A DNA stretch of 19,189 nucleotides from Rhodococcus sp. IITR03 (GTDB lineage: Bacteria > Actinomycetota > Actinomycetes > Mycobacteriales > Mycobacteriaceae). This document shows, one piece after another, positions 1 to 9,476 of this stretch; within the stretch, counting starts at the first letter, position 1, and the number at the start of each line of letters is the position of its first letter. The translations under genes were made by a program, and so were the position numbers. The stretch covers positions 1 to 19,189 of the forward strand of contig LATQ01000471.1 of the NCBI GenBank assembly GCA_001017865.1, given 5' to 3'. The notes under the pieces were generated by a model, which was not told the DNA's origin, searched no databases, and saw only the letters and a program-made list of their open reading frames with translations.

Positions 1-107
1 ACCAGATCGCGCAGCGCCCGGGCGAGATCGCCGCCGCCGCGGCGCCCCACCACGATGCGGTCCTCGAGCCCGTCCGCGGCCATATCGAGCAACATCGTGA
101 GGTTCAT
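1..107 (-). CDS. Acyl-CoA ligase (AMP-binding), N-terminal fragment
   Basis: The first 35 codons of a minus-strand gene that runs off the left edge. It starts MNLTMLLDMAADGLEDRIVV, an opening I recognise from actinobacterial fatty-acid or aryl-CoA ligases of the ANL (adenylate-forming) superfamily. Such enzymes activate a carboxylic acid with ATP and join it to CoA. The ATG at 107 has an AGGGG ribosome site about six bases upstream. The gene lies 43 bp downstream of the small gene 151-458 on the same strand and is probably co-transcribed with it. No catalytic motif lies inside the window, so the call rests on the N-terminal signature and on the surrounding beta-oxidation genes. Confidence 0.6.
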   Translation of the reverse strand, partial: MNLTMLLDMAADGLEDRIVVGRRGGGDLARALRDL

Positions 108-150
108 GGAAGCCCCTGGTGCAGTTGTGATTCGGTGGTCGAGTCTCGGG

Positions 151-458
151 TCAGTCGGAGGCCGGAAGCGGCTTCGCCGTCTTCAACGACAGCGGAACGC
201 CGTCGACGGCGAGAGCGCCGGTGCCGGGTGTGGTGCACAGCAGTTCCACCGTGCCCTCGGCGTCGGTGTACCGCTTCCCCAGCGCGGTGGGCCGTGATGC
301 GCGTCGTCGATGGCCGCGCCGTCGCCGGTTCCCTTCTTTCCCGGCACCATCTCGGCGCCTCCGCAGGTGAGTGCGACCTCGTCGCCGGGCGCTCGGACGA
401 CGACCACCGCGGTGCCGTCGACGGTGCTGGCCCAGGATCGACCTACTTCGAGTTTCAC
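151..458 (-). CDS. Small conserved protein of unknown function (frameshifted)
   Basis: A GTG start at 458 preceded by GGAGGAATC, a strong ribosome site, opens a reading frame beginning MKLEVGRSWASTVDGTAVVV. It drifts into a non-protein-like sequence near 285-295, while the neighbouring frame resumes with ALGKRYTDAEGTVELLCTTP and ends SLKTAKPLPASD before the stop at 151. The span is 308 bp, so one missing base gives a clean 102-residue protein. It has no signal peptide or membrane segment, and two cysteines (about residues 32 and 75) sit in beta-rich stretches. I do not recognise a named domain. It lies just upstream of the ligase on the same strand, so it may be an accessory factor of the same pathway; that is inference. 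Confidence 0.7.
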
Positions 459-568
459 GATTCCTCCGATCGAGCGGTACTGCGCTGTGGCTTCCCAAAG
501 TAGCGTGCGTCACATAGTTTAGATAGTGCTACAAGTGAACCGACCCGTGCACGCCGAGGAGACCTCCC
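459..568. promoter_or_regulatory. Divergent promoter region, small gene/ligase versus acyl-CoA dehydrogenase
   Basis: This 110-bp gap separates the minus-strand small gene from the plus-strand acyl-CoA dehydrogenase. It holds an AT-richer core at 510-535. That core contains ACATAGTT (512-519), identical to the left arm of the palindrome at 6979-6998 in front of the GntR gene. The right arm is not conserved here (about 12 of 20 positions match overall), so this is at best a weak or half operator. The AGGAG ribosome site for the dehydrogenase ends about eight bases before its ATG. Confidence 0.4.
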
Positions 569-2711
569 ATGCCCCTTCCCCTGACCGACGATCACCGCGC
601 CGTTGCAGAGGCCGTCCGATCGTTCCTCGGCGGCCACGACGCCGGCAGCCTCGCCCGGCAGGTCACCGACGACCCGACCGCCGATACCGGAAAGCTGTGG
701 AAGCAACTCGCCGACCTCGGATGGCTCGGCCTGCACCTTCCCGGTGAATTCGGAGGATCGGACGCCGGCCTGCCCGAGGTGGCGGTGGTGGCCGAGGAAC
801 TCGGGCGGCTCGTCGTTCCCGTCCCCTACCTCGCGAGTGTCGCCGTCTCCGCCGCGCTCGCCGCGAAGGGCGACGACGAACTGCGCTCCACCTGGCTCCC
901 GAAGTTCGCGGACGGCTCGGTGCTCCCCGGTCTCGGCCTGTCCGGATCCCTGACGAGCGGTGACACGGTCAGCGGTGACGTCGACCTCGTCGTGGTGGTG
1001 CGGGCGCCACGCTCCTCGCCCTCGTCGCAGGTGACGACCTCGTTCTCGTCGATCCCGGCCACGCCTCGGTGTCGGTGACGCCCACCGGCGACCTCGACCC
1101 CACCTCCAAGACGGCGAAGGTCGCCCTCCGCGAGACACCCGTCCTGGCCGTCGTCCCGGGCGCCGGTCCCCACGCGAACCACGTCGCCCGCACACTGGCC
1201 GCTGCGGAAGCATCCGGCGGCGCCCGCGCGACCCTCGAGGCCGCCCTGGCCTACGCGAAGGTGCGCGAACAGTTCGGCCGCCAGATCGGTTCGTTCCAGG
1301 CGATCAAGCACCATCTCGCCGACATGCTCGCAACGAGCGAACTCGCGACCGGCGTGGCCTGGGACGCAGCACGCGCCGGGGCCGACGGTGAGCAGGCGCG
1401 ACTCGCACTCGACGTCGCACGGGTCATCGCGTTCGACTCGTACATCGCCAATGCCCAGAAGAGCATCCAGATCCACGGCGGTATCGGTTTCACGTGGGAG
1501 CACGACTGCCATCTGTTCCTGCGCCGTGCCCACGCCCTGCGGGTCCTGTTCGGCGAACCGACCGCCGCGCTCGACTCGCTCGCCGAATCGGGCACCTCCG
1601 GGTCGCGCCGTCACTATGCCGTCGACCTTCCTCCCGAGGCGGAGGACCACCGCGTCGCCGCCCGCGACTTCGTCGCGAAGTACACCGCGACCGCCGAATC
1701 CGAGCGACGTGCACTGCTCGTCGACTCCGGCTACCTCATGCCGCACTGGCCGCCGCCGTTCGGTCGTGGGGCATCCCCGGTAGAGCAGCTCGTGATCGAC
1801 GAGGAGTTCACCGACGTCGAACCGCACGGTCTCGGCATCGGCGCGTGGATCCTGCTCACCCTCACCCAGCACGGCACACCGGAGCAGATCGAACGGTGGA
1901 TCCGTCCCGGTCTGCTCGGTGAGCAGGTCTGGTGCCAGTTGTTCTCCGAGCCCGGTGCCGGTTCCGACGCGGCTGCCGTGTCGACGCGCGGGATGAAGGT
2001 CGACGGCGGGTGGCGCGTCACCGGCCAGAAGGTGTGGACGTCGAACGCGCAGAATTCGACGCGCGGTCTCGCGACCATCCGCACCAACGCGACGTGCCGA
2101 AGCACAAGGGCATCACCACGATGGTCATCGACCTCACCGCGCCTGGCGTGACCGTCCGCCCGCTGCGCGAGATCAGCGGCGACTCCGCCTTCAACGAGGT
2201 GTTCTTCGAGGACGTCTTCGTCCCGGACGAGGACGTAGTGGGTGCCGTCGACAACGGCTGGACCGTGGCCCGCGCGACGCTCGGGAACGAACGCGTCTCG
2301 ATCGGCGGTGGCAAGACCGACGAGACCTATTCGGCGTTCGCGCTGCTCGACCTCGCCGCGAAGCACGCGCCCGGCGACGTCTCGGTCACGCGCCGGATCG
2401 CGTCACTGATCGCCCGCGAACAGGCTTTCGCGGTCCTCAATCTGAGGCAGGTCGTGCGGGCCGTCGCCGGTGGCGATTTCGGTCCGGAGGGCAGCGTGAC
2501 GAAGATGCTCATCGCCGAACACACCCAGCACGTGGGCGAACTCGCGATGCACATCGCCGGTCCCGCAGCGTTCCTCGGGGACGAACCGGTGTGGACCCAC
2601 TACTACCTGCTGGGCCGTGCGATGACGATTGCCGGCGGCACGTCGGAGATCAACCGCAACGTCATCGCCGAGCGGTTGCTGGGCCTACCTCGCGAGCACA
2701 TCGCCAACTAG
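569..2711 (+). CDS. Two-domain (fused) acyl-CoA dehydrogenase, FadE type, order beta-like then alpha-like (two frameshifts)
   Basis: This is an FAD enzyme predicted to introduce an alpha,beta double bond into an acyl-CoA. The span is 2143 bp; adding one base near 990-1000 and one near 2088-2092 gives about 714 residues, the size of fused mycobacterial FadE proteins. Order of parts: an N-terminal dehydrogenase half with an REQFGRQIGSFQAIKHH helix (about 232) and HGGIGFTWEH (about 302), then a second half with FSEPGAGSD (about 458), GQKVWTSNA and AGGTSEINRNVIAERLLGLP near the C-terminus. The usual Glu of the YEGT motif (Glu376 of MCAD) is Gly here. The ATG at 569 has an AGGAGA site upstream. 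The two breaks remove one base each and the flanking frames join into continuous family sequence, so sequencing error is likelier than decay. Confidence 0.85.
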
Positions 2712-2719
2712 ATCGCCGA

Positions 2720-2758
2720 AAGCAGCGGACCCGGCATCCTGCACCGGGTCCGCTGCTT
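2720..2758. terminator. Bidirectional terminator between convergent acyl-CoA dehydrogenases
   Basis: A perfect 15-bp inverted repeat (2720-2734 with 2744-2758) encloses a 9-base loop. It begins nine bases after the TAG of the plus-strand dehydrogenase and ends six bases before the stop of the minus-strand one. There is no long T run, as is usual in GC-rich actinobacteria. Its position between converging genes fits termination from both sides. Confidence 0.85.
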
Positions 2759-2764
2759 CGTCCG

Positions 2765-5082
2765 TCACCCCGTCGATCCGCCCGCTCGGCTCGACCGCGC
2801 CAGCACCTCTCCCACCGCGCGGTCCCGCAGCACCTCCGGGCGGGCGATACGCGCCTCGTCGGCGACCGCGCGACGGAGCAGCAAGTGGGCGGGATGTTCC
2901 CACGTGAAGCCGATTCCGCCGTGGATCTGGATGCAGCCCTCGGCGTTGGATACAGCGGACCGCAGCGCCGCCGCGGTCGCCAGGTGCACCGCCGCGGCCT
3001 CCTCGGGTTCCTGCGGTGAACGGTCGGCGGCCGCCAGCACCAGTCCCCGCGCGCCTTCGGCTGCGACGAGCATGTCGGCGCAGCGATGCGAGATCGCCTG
3101 ATACGAACCGATGGGACGGCCGAACTGTTCACGTTGGCCCGCCCAGTCCACCGCCATCGCCAGAGCCCGGTTCGCGACACCCACCGCATCAGCAGCGACC
3201 AGCAGTTCCGCGACACGGAAGGACGATTCGAGTGCGGCATCGGCGTCCACCCCCGATACGAGCACGGTCGCCGCGGCGTCCTCGAAGGAGACGATCCCCA
3301 CGGTCCCGGTCGGATCGAGCGACGTCTGCACGGTGACGGATGCATCGGCCCGGTCGAGGGTGAGCAGGACGTGTTCGCCTGTCGCATCGTCCGTCGCGAG
3401 GACGACGAGTACCTCGGCGACGGGTGCACCCGCGACCCGTTCCACGCGGCCGGTCAGCCTGCCGTCCCGGAGGACGGGAAGATCGGCGGTGTCCCACCCA
3501 CGATCTCCGACGGGCACGACGAACGCTGCAGGTGAACCACCGATGATCCGTCGCGCGTCCTCCTCGGCGCCGGCCGCGACGAGGACCTCCAATGCGATCG
3601 CGGTGGGGACGAGGGCGACCGGTCCGAGATGGAAGGCCACCTCCTCGACCGCCGCGCAGAGCATCCGCAGCGACCTGCCGTCACCACCGAGATGCTCGGG
3701 AGAAGACAGACCCGGAAGACCGAATTCCACGAGCGTGGACCACAATCCGGCGTCGTATTCGCCTGCGGAGTCGACGCCCACGAGCAGCGAGACGGTATCG
3801 ACGCGGGCGAACAGGATGTCGCGCAGAGCCTCCCGTAGATTCGCCTCGTCCTCCGGTGGGGGCGTGAGGGGGCGCCCCGGCACCACGGCCGGTCCGCGGG
3901 TGCCCTCCCCCCGGTGCGAAGGCAGACCGAGAACGTTCTCTGCGATCGTATTGCGTTGGATCTCGGAGGTTCCGGCACCGATGGTCGCGGCGCGGGACAT
4001 GAGATATCCGTACGTCCAGCGCCCCTTCTCCACCACACCTTCCGAACGGGTGCCGAGAACGGCGGCCGAGCCGGTCAATCGCAGCGCGAGCCGGTGCATG
4101 TGCTGCTCGAACTCGGCCTTCACCAACCGGTTGACCGACGCCACCCCACCCGGATCGCGTCCTGCGAGAACGGCATCCAGCGCGCGTGCGCTGTTCGCGG
4201 CGATCTGACGCACCCCGGTCTCGACGGTGGCGAGTTCCTGCCGAATCAGCGGATCGTGTGCATAGCCGTGGCCGACGGCCAGGCGGAAGACCTTGTCGAC
4301 GGTCGAGCGGTAGCGGAACTCGTCGGCGAGGAAGGCGGTGGCGCGCTCGTGTCCGAGCGAGGTCCGCATGATCGACCAGCCCTGCCCCTCCTCCCCCACC
4401 CGGTTGTCGACCGGCACCTCGACGTCGTCGAAGAAGACCTGGGCGAAGTGGTGCCCACCCGCGGCGTCGCGCAGGGGTCGCACCTCGATGCCGGGCGAGT
4501 TCATCGGAATGAGCAGGTAGGTGATGCCCGACGTGCTCCGTCCGGACGGACCGGTGCGCACGAGCGTGAAGATCCAGTCGGCGTGGTCGGCCATCGTCGT
4601 CCAGATCTTGCTGCCCGTCACCCGGTAGACGTCGCCGGCGCGGACGGCACGCGTGGACAGCGACGCGAGGTCGCTGCCGGCGCCGGTTCGGAGAATCCTT
4701 GGCACCAGAACTCTTCCGCGCGCAGCAGCGGCTCGAGGAAACGTTTCTTCTGTTCGGCGGTGCCGTGGACGATAATCGTGGGCGCGACGATGAACGACAG
4801 CGGGCACGGATGCTTGGGTGCACCGGCATCGGTGATCGCGCGGTAGTAGTCGAGTTGATCCTCGAGCGAGAGTGCCATACCGCCGACCTCTTCGGGCCAG
4901 CCCGGCGCCGCCAGAGAATGGTCGACGAGTTCGGACTGCCACGCGATCGCGGCCTCGAACCGTGCGCGGGACGTCTCGGGACGGGAGCGCCGCCGGAAGT
5001 CGTCGAGCAGAGCGGACAGTCGGGGACGCCAGTCGCTACGAGCGTCGGACTCGAGCGTCACCGTGGGCTTGCCTTCCTCCAC
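2765..5082 (-). CDS. Two-domain (fused) acyl-CoA dehydrogenase, FadE34-like order: alpha-like then beta-like (one frameshift)
   Basis: A second fused FAD dehydrogenase, about 772 residues after restoring one base. The break is at about 4679-4687, where GFSEP should run into GAGSD; the plus strand reads ccggcgcc where one more G or C is expected. Its first half has the FAD/substrate signature FSEPGAGSD (130-138), VTGSKIWTTMADHADW and AGTSEIQRNTIAENVLGLP (about 370). A proline-rich linker follows (about 390-410), then a second half with REQFGRPIGSYQAI (about 650) and HGGIGFTWEH (about 718). The order of halves is the reverse of the gene at 569-2711. The MCAD-type Glu is Ala here. The GTG at 5082 lies very close to a GGGAGGTG site; a GTG at 5061, preceded by GGAGGAAGG, is an alternative start. 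It is third in the minus-strand run after the flavoenzyme and crotonase. Confidence 0.85.
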
Positions 5083-5114
5083 GTCACCTCCCGGGTGATG
5101 GTGCTGTAGGTGCC

Positions 5115-5167
5115 GGAACCCGACTGCGGCTCAGTCGGTTGTCGGAATCCGGCTGTTGCTCAGTCGG
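5115..5167. repeat. Tandem 24-bp imperfect repeat, each copy a small hairpin
   Basis: Two copies (5115-5138 and 5144-5167, period 29) match at 20 of 24 positions and share GCTCAGTCGG. The first contains a perfect 7-bp inverted repeat (5120-5126 with 5132-5138, 5-base loop). The second contains the same stem with one G-T wobble and overlaps the end of the crotonase gene. The repeats occupy the 77-bp gap between the crotonase stop and the second dehydrogenase start. This may be a partial terminator or RNA-stability element inside the operon. Confidence 0.6.
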
Positions 5168-5944
5168 ACTGCGCGCGGCGCTTCGCGTATCGGGCACCGA
5201 TGTCCGCGCCGTCCGCGCGGTAGGTGGCCGCCGCTTCGGATTCGAGGGCGAGGGCGTGCGCGAGCGACGTGCCCGCACCCTCCTTGAGGGACCGGAGCAT
5301 CCGCCGGATCGCACTGGGATGCCCCCCGGCGATCCGTTGCGCGACGGCCACGCTGCGGTCCAGGAGTTCGTCGTGCGGAACGACCTCGTTCGCGAGGCCG
5401 ATGCGCGCGGCGGTCGCGCCGTCGATGGGCTCCCCGGACAGGATGAACTGGATCGCGGCGGGTAGACCGATCATCCGCGGCAAGACGGCACTACCGCCCC
5501 AGCCGTTGAGCAGACCGATCTGCGCGTGGGTGTCGGCGAACTCGGCGCGTTCGGAGGCGATGATGAACGAACAGTTCACGGCGAGTTCGTAACCGCCCGT
5601 GTAGCAGGGGCCGTTGACCGCCGCGATGACCGGTTTCGAGATGCCACGGAGCACGTGTGTCGGAGTGGGCCCTTCGGCGGCGGGAGGCGGACCCGACAAC
5701 GCCTCGGGCAGATCCACACCCGCACTGAAGGACGTGCCCGCACCCGTGAGGACGACGACGTTCACCTCGTCGTCGGCGTCGGCGCGCCACAGTTCCTTCT
5801 TCAGCGCCTTCCGCATGGCGCGGTTGATCGCGTTGCGGCGGTCGGGACGGTTGAGGGTGAGGATCGTGACGGCACCGTCGCGTTCGACGAGCACCGGCGC
5901 GTCGTCCTCCCGCACGTCTCGGCGGTCTCGGCCTGTCGTGTCAT
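5160..5944 (-). CDS. Enoyl-CoA hydratase/isomerase (crotonase) family protein
   Basis: Crotonase-fold protein acting on acyl-CoA thioesters. The uninterrupted frame runs 5160-5915 (251 residues, GTG start). It shows LNRPDRRNAIN (21-31), the oxyanion-hole segments SFSAGVDL (62-69) and NGPCYTGGYELA (101-112), and FADTHAQIG (126-134). Of the two catalytic glutamates of classical hydratase, the first is present (E110 in GYELA) and the second is His130, so hydration is not assured. I place the start at the ATG at 5944. It has a good AGGAG site, lies 10 bp after the upstream stop, and joins the frame if one base is missing near 5915; the span is 785 bp, one short of a multiple of three. The GTG at 5915 has no better site. 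The gene sits between the flavoenzyme and the second dehydrogenase, in the same direction. Confidence 0.85.
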
Positions 5945-5954
5945 CGGTTTCTCC

Positions 5955-7001
<1,047 letters not shown>

Positions 7002-7118
7002 TCAGCAATAGTCGTGGACTCGCCGCCTCGACCCACGGCGACCGGTTACCTGTGAGTACGATGAGGCCGGAACTTTCACCAAGTAGTCGAAGTGATCTCG
7101 GAGCAGGAGGCCGTTCCC

Positions 7119-7940
7119 GTGACCGACGAAGTGTTGGCGACCGGATTCGACGCGCGTTCGGGAGTCGGATTCGACACTCGCGCGGGCGGTGGCCGGGCCA
7201 TTCGCACCCCCAAGACCGCAGAACTCGTCGCCCGGAAGCTCCGCCGCATGATCGTCGACGGTGAGCTGAAGGACGGCGACCACCTGCCCCACGAGGCGTC
7301 GCTCATGGAGCACTTCTCGGTGAGCCGGCCGACGTTGCGCGAGGCGGTTCGCGTCCTCGAGGCCGAACGGCTCGTCGAGGTGCGACGCGGTTCGCGCTCG
7401 GGCGCACGGATCTGCGTGCCGGGCCCCGAGGTGGTAGCGCGACCGGCGTCCCTGCTGCTCGAACTCGCCGGCGCGACCGTCGCGGATGTCTACGTCGCAC
7501 GTGAGGCCGTCGAGCCCGCCGCTGCGCGACTGCTCGCGGAGAACGGCAGCGAAGAGGCCTTCGACGAACTCGAACGTCTGGTGGACGAGACGATTCCGTC
7601 GTCCTTCGCCGACGGCACCTTCGGCCAGGCCGCGGCGATGTTCCATCTGCGGATGGTCCAGCTCGCCGGCAACTCGTCACTGTCGCTCATCGCGGGCATG
7701 CTGCACGAGATCTACGAGCGGCACACCATGAACGTCACGCGCGAGAGCATGCAGCGCGACGCGGAGAAGTACGAGGACCACTACAAGGTGTTCGTCCGCT
7801 CGCAGCGCAAGCTCATCCGGCTGCTGCGCGCCCGCGACGGCGAAGGCGCCTTCACGCACTGGCAGAAGCACATGGCCGCCGCGCGCGAACTCGTCGTCGG
7901 CGGACGCGAGGACGTCGAGGTGCGCGACATCCTCGACTGA
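7119..7940 (+). CDS. GntR-family transcriptional regulator, FCD (FadR) subfamily
   Basis: An intact 273-residue regulator. A winged helix-turn-helix occupies about residues 33-103, with the recognition region HFSVSRPTLREAVRVLEAE (65-83) followed by the wing VEVRRGSRSGARI. The C-terminal all-helical FCD ligand domain (about 110-250) has several histidines spaced as in metal-binding FCD proteins (MFHLRM, MLHEIYERH, EDHYKVF, THWQKHM). The in-frame GTG at 7092 is possible, but the GTG at 7119 has AGGAGG eight bases upstream and is preferred. FCD regulators usually bind small organic acids or acyl-CoAs. Its position opposite the flavoenzyme-crotonase-dehydrogenase run, with a palindrome between, suggests it represses that run and senses a pathway intermediate. 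Confidence 0.9.
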   Translation: MTDEVLATGFDARSGVGFDTRAGGGRAIRTPKTAELVARKLRRMIVDGELKDGDHLPHEASLMEHFSVSRPTLREAVRVLEAERLVEVRRGSRSGARICVPGPEVVARPASLLLELAGATVADVYVAREAVEPAAARLLAENGSEEAFDELERLVDETIPSSFADGTFGQAAAMFHLRMVQLAGNSSLSLIAGMLHEIYERHTMNVTRESMQRDAEKYEDHYKVFVRSQRKLIRLLRARDGEGAFTHWQKHMAAARELVVGGREDVEVRDILD

Positions 7941-7959
7941 CCGGACCCGTTGCCGCCGT

Positions 7960-8609
7960 TCAGTTCTCGATCTGCATGGCGACGGCCCGCACCGGTGCGC
8001 CGTCGATACCGGCGAACGGGATCGGCAACAGCGAGACGAGCGGATCCGGGAAGTCGACCGCTTCGAGGTTACGCAGGTTCTCGCAGATGATCGCGCCCGC
8101 GTCGGCGAGCACGTGGTGCGCCGCGAGCGCCTCGTCGGCCGTGGGATCCACGCTCGGCGCGTCGATTCCGATTGCGCGGACGCCGCGGTCGAGCAACCAC
8201 CGGCAGGCCTCGACGCTCAGGGCCGGGTGCTCGAAATAGCGTTCGGTGCCGAAATACTGCGACCAGCCGGTGAGGACGAGCGCGATATCGCCGGAGCCGA
8301 TCGCGGGCTCACCCCACATGTCGGGGGTGACGAGCGCACCGGCGTCGACGCGGGCGCGCACGTCGAGCACCACCCCGCGTCCGACGAAGTTCTCCGGGGC
8401 ACCGCATCGATCGCGGCGCCACCGCTGCGCACGTGTCGCGGCGCGTCGACGTGGGTGCCGGTCTGCGATCCCATGTCGATGCGCATCAGGTCGAAACCGT
8501 CGGCCTCGACGGTGGCGTGCGGCGTGAAGGTCGGTGCCGGATCTCCGGGATAGACCTGGATGTCCGGGGAGACGACGTGGGTCAGGTCGACGATCCGCCG
8601 TACACGCAT
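7960..8609 (-). CDS. Cyclase family metal-dependent hydrolase (kynurenine formamidase-like; one frameshift)
   Basis: The start ATG at 8609 has AGGAG seven bases upstream, and the reading begins MRVRRIVDLTHVVSPDIQVY followed by PGDP. The metal-site motif GTHVDAPRH (51-59) gives the family's H-D-H ligands at H53, D55 and H59. The frame breaks at about 8393-8402 and resumes with ENFVGRGVVLDVRARVDAG. The 650-bp span plus one base gives 216 residues, the usual size. The family (PF04199) includes arylformamidase and ring-opening or isatin hydrolases, so the substrate cannot be named. It is 19 bp downstream of the thioesterase-like gene on the same strand, indicating a two-gene operon, and converges on the GntR gene with a 19-bp gap and no obvious terminator. 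Confidence 0.85.
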
Positions 8610-8628
8610 GACATCACTCCTGTTCGGG

Positions 8629-9435
8629 TCAGCCGAAATCGACCTGCCGATGCGCATTCGCGAGCGCGGTGACCACACCGGTGCCGAACGCCCCGAGGCG
8701 GTCGAACAACACCGCCGTCCCGACCGCGATGCCCTCGCTGCTGATGTGGTTGTCGGCCTCGATACCGACCTCCGGCCCCTCCGGCAGGCGGGACAGCGCC
8801 AGGGTGACATCGGAATTGATGTAGCCGACACCCTTGTCCGACCAGTTGGTCACGAACGACGTGCCCTCACCGACGGTCGCGGTGTTGACGAACGGCGACA
8901 GTTCCTCACCGACGATGATCGGCAGCTGCCGCGACCACAGCCGCTTGCGATCGGAGTTCTGGTGCTCCGACCGCACCCGTGTCCATCCCGGACCGTCACT
9001 GCCGTACCAGGACGAGTACTCGAGCGGTCCGGGCTGCGTCTCCAGGGAACCGGGAGGGGGCGTCGGGGACTCGCCACGCAGCCATACCGATCCGGGCGGC
9101 GGGGCCGACTTGCGGAGGAAGGTGAGCGTCGCGCGCGCCGACACCTCGCCACCCTGCATCAGGTTCGCGTCGGCGACGCGGATGCGGTTGCCGTCGCGCA
9201 CCCGGGTGGTGGTGAAGGTGATCGGCTCGTTGCGGACCGGCCTGAAGAGATCGAGCGTGAACCGGGACGGGACGAAACCCTCGACGGCATGGTGGATCTC
9301 GAGCTCGCGTGCGACCAGACCGCTCACACACGGCCCGTTGAGCATCGTGTCCGACCACGGGCTGGTCGCGTACTTCGTGGGCAGGTAGACACCGTCGTCC
9401 TCGGTGAAGTAACCGCGGTTCTTGCGCTCGTGCAT
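8629..9435 (-). CDS. Thioesterase family protein (TesB-like double hotdog)
   Basis: An intact protein of 268 residues. It looks like a tandem hotdog-fold acyl-CoA thioesterase (4HBT_3/TesB-like). The first half carries SDTMLNGPCVSGLVARELE and PSRFTLDLFRPVRNEPITF. The second half has a conserved W-S-R-Q segment and ISSEGIAVGTAVLFDRLGAF near the end. Proteins of this family hydrolyse acyl-CoA to the free acid and CoA; many actinobacterial members are untested. The ATG at 9435 has GGGAG about nine bases upstream. It probably leads an operon with the cyclase gene and would release a product or relieve CoA trapping in the neighbouring acyl-CoA pathway, which is inference from position. Confidence 0.8.
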   Translation of the reverse strand: MHERKNRGYFTEDDGVYLPTKYATSPWSDTMLNGPCVSGLVARELEIHHAVEGFVPSRFTLDLFRPVRNEPITFTTTRVRDGNRIRVADANLMQGGEVSARATLTFLRKSAPPPGSVWLRGESPTPPPGSLETQPGPLEYSSWYGSDGPGWTRVRSEHQNSDRKRLWSRQLPIIVGEELSPFVNTATVGEGTSFVTNWSDKGVGYINSDVTLALSRLPEGPEVGIEADNHISSEGIAVGTAVLFDRLGAFGTGVVTALANAHRQVDFG

Positions 9436-9476
9436 TCGGGAATTCTCCCAGCACCGGCCGCGGCGCGCTCATCGGG

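Noticed and set aside
826..1872. Long minus-strand open frame antisense to the first dehydrogenase
   Set aside because: Typical GC-rich shadow frame; the plus strand encodes continuous dehydrogenase sequence there.
569..2711. Programmed frameshifting in the dehydrogenase gene
   Set aside because: No slippery heptamer or downstream pseudoknot is evident, and the same one-base losses occur in a dozen unrelated genes.
3111..4208. Long plus-strand open frame inside the second dehydrogenase
   Set aside because: Low-complexity Ser/Thr/Arg-rich translation antisense to clear family sequence.
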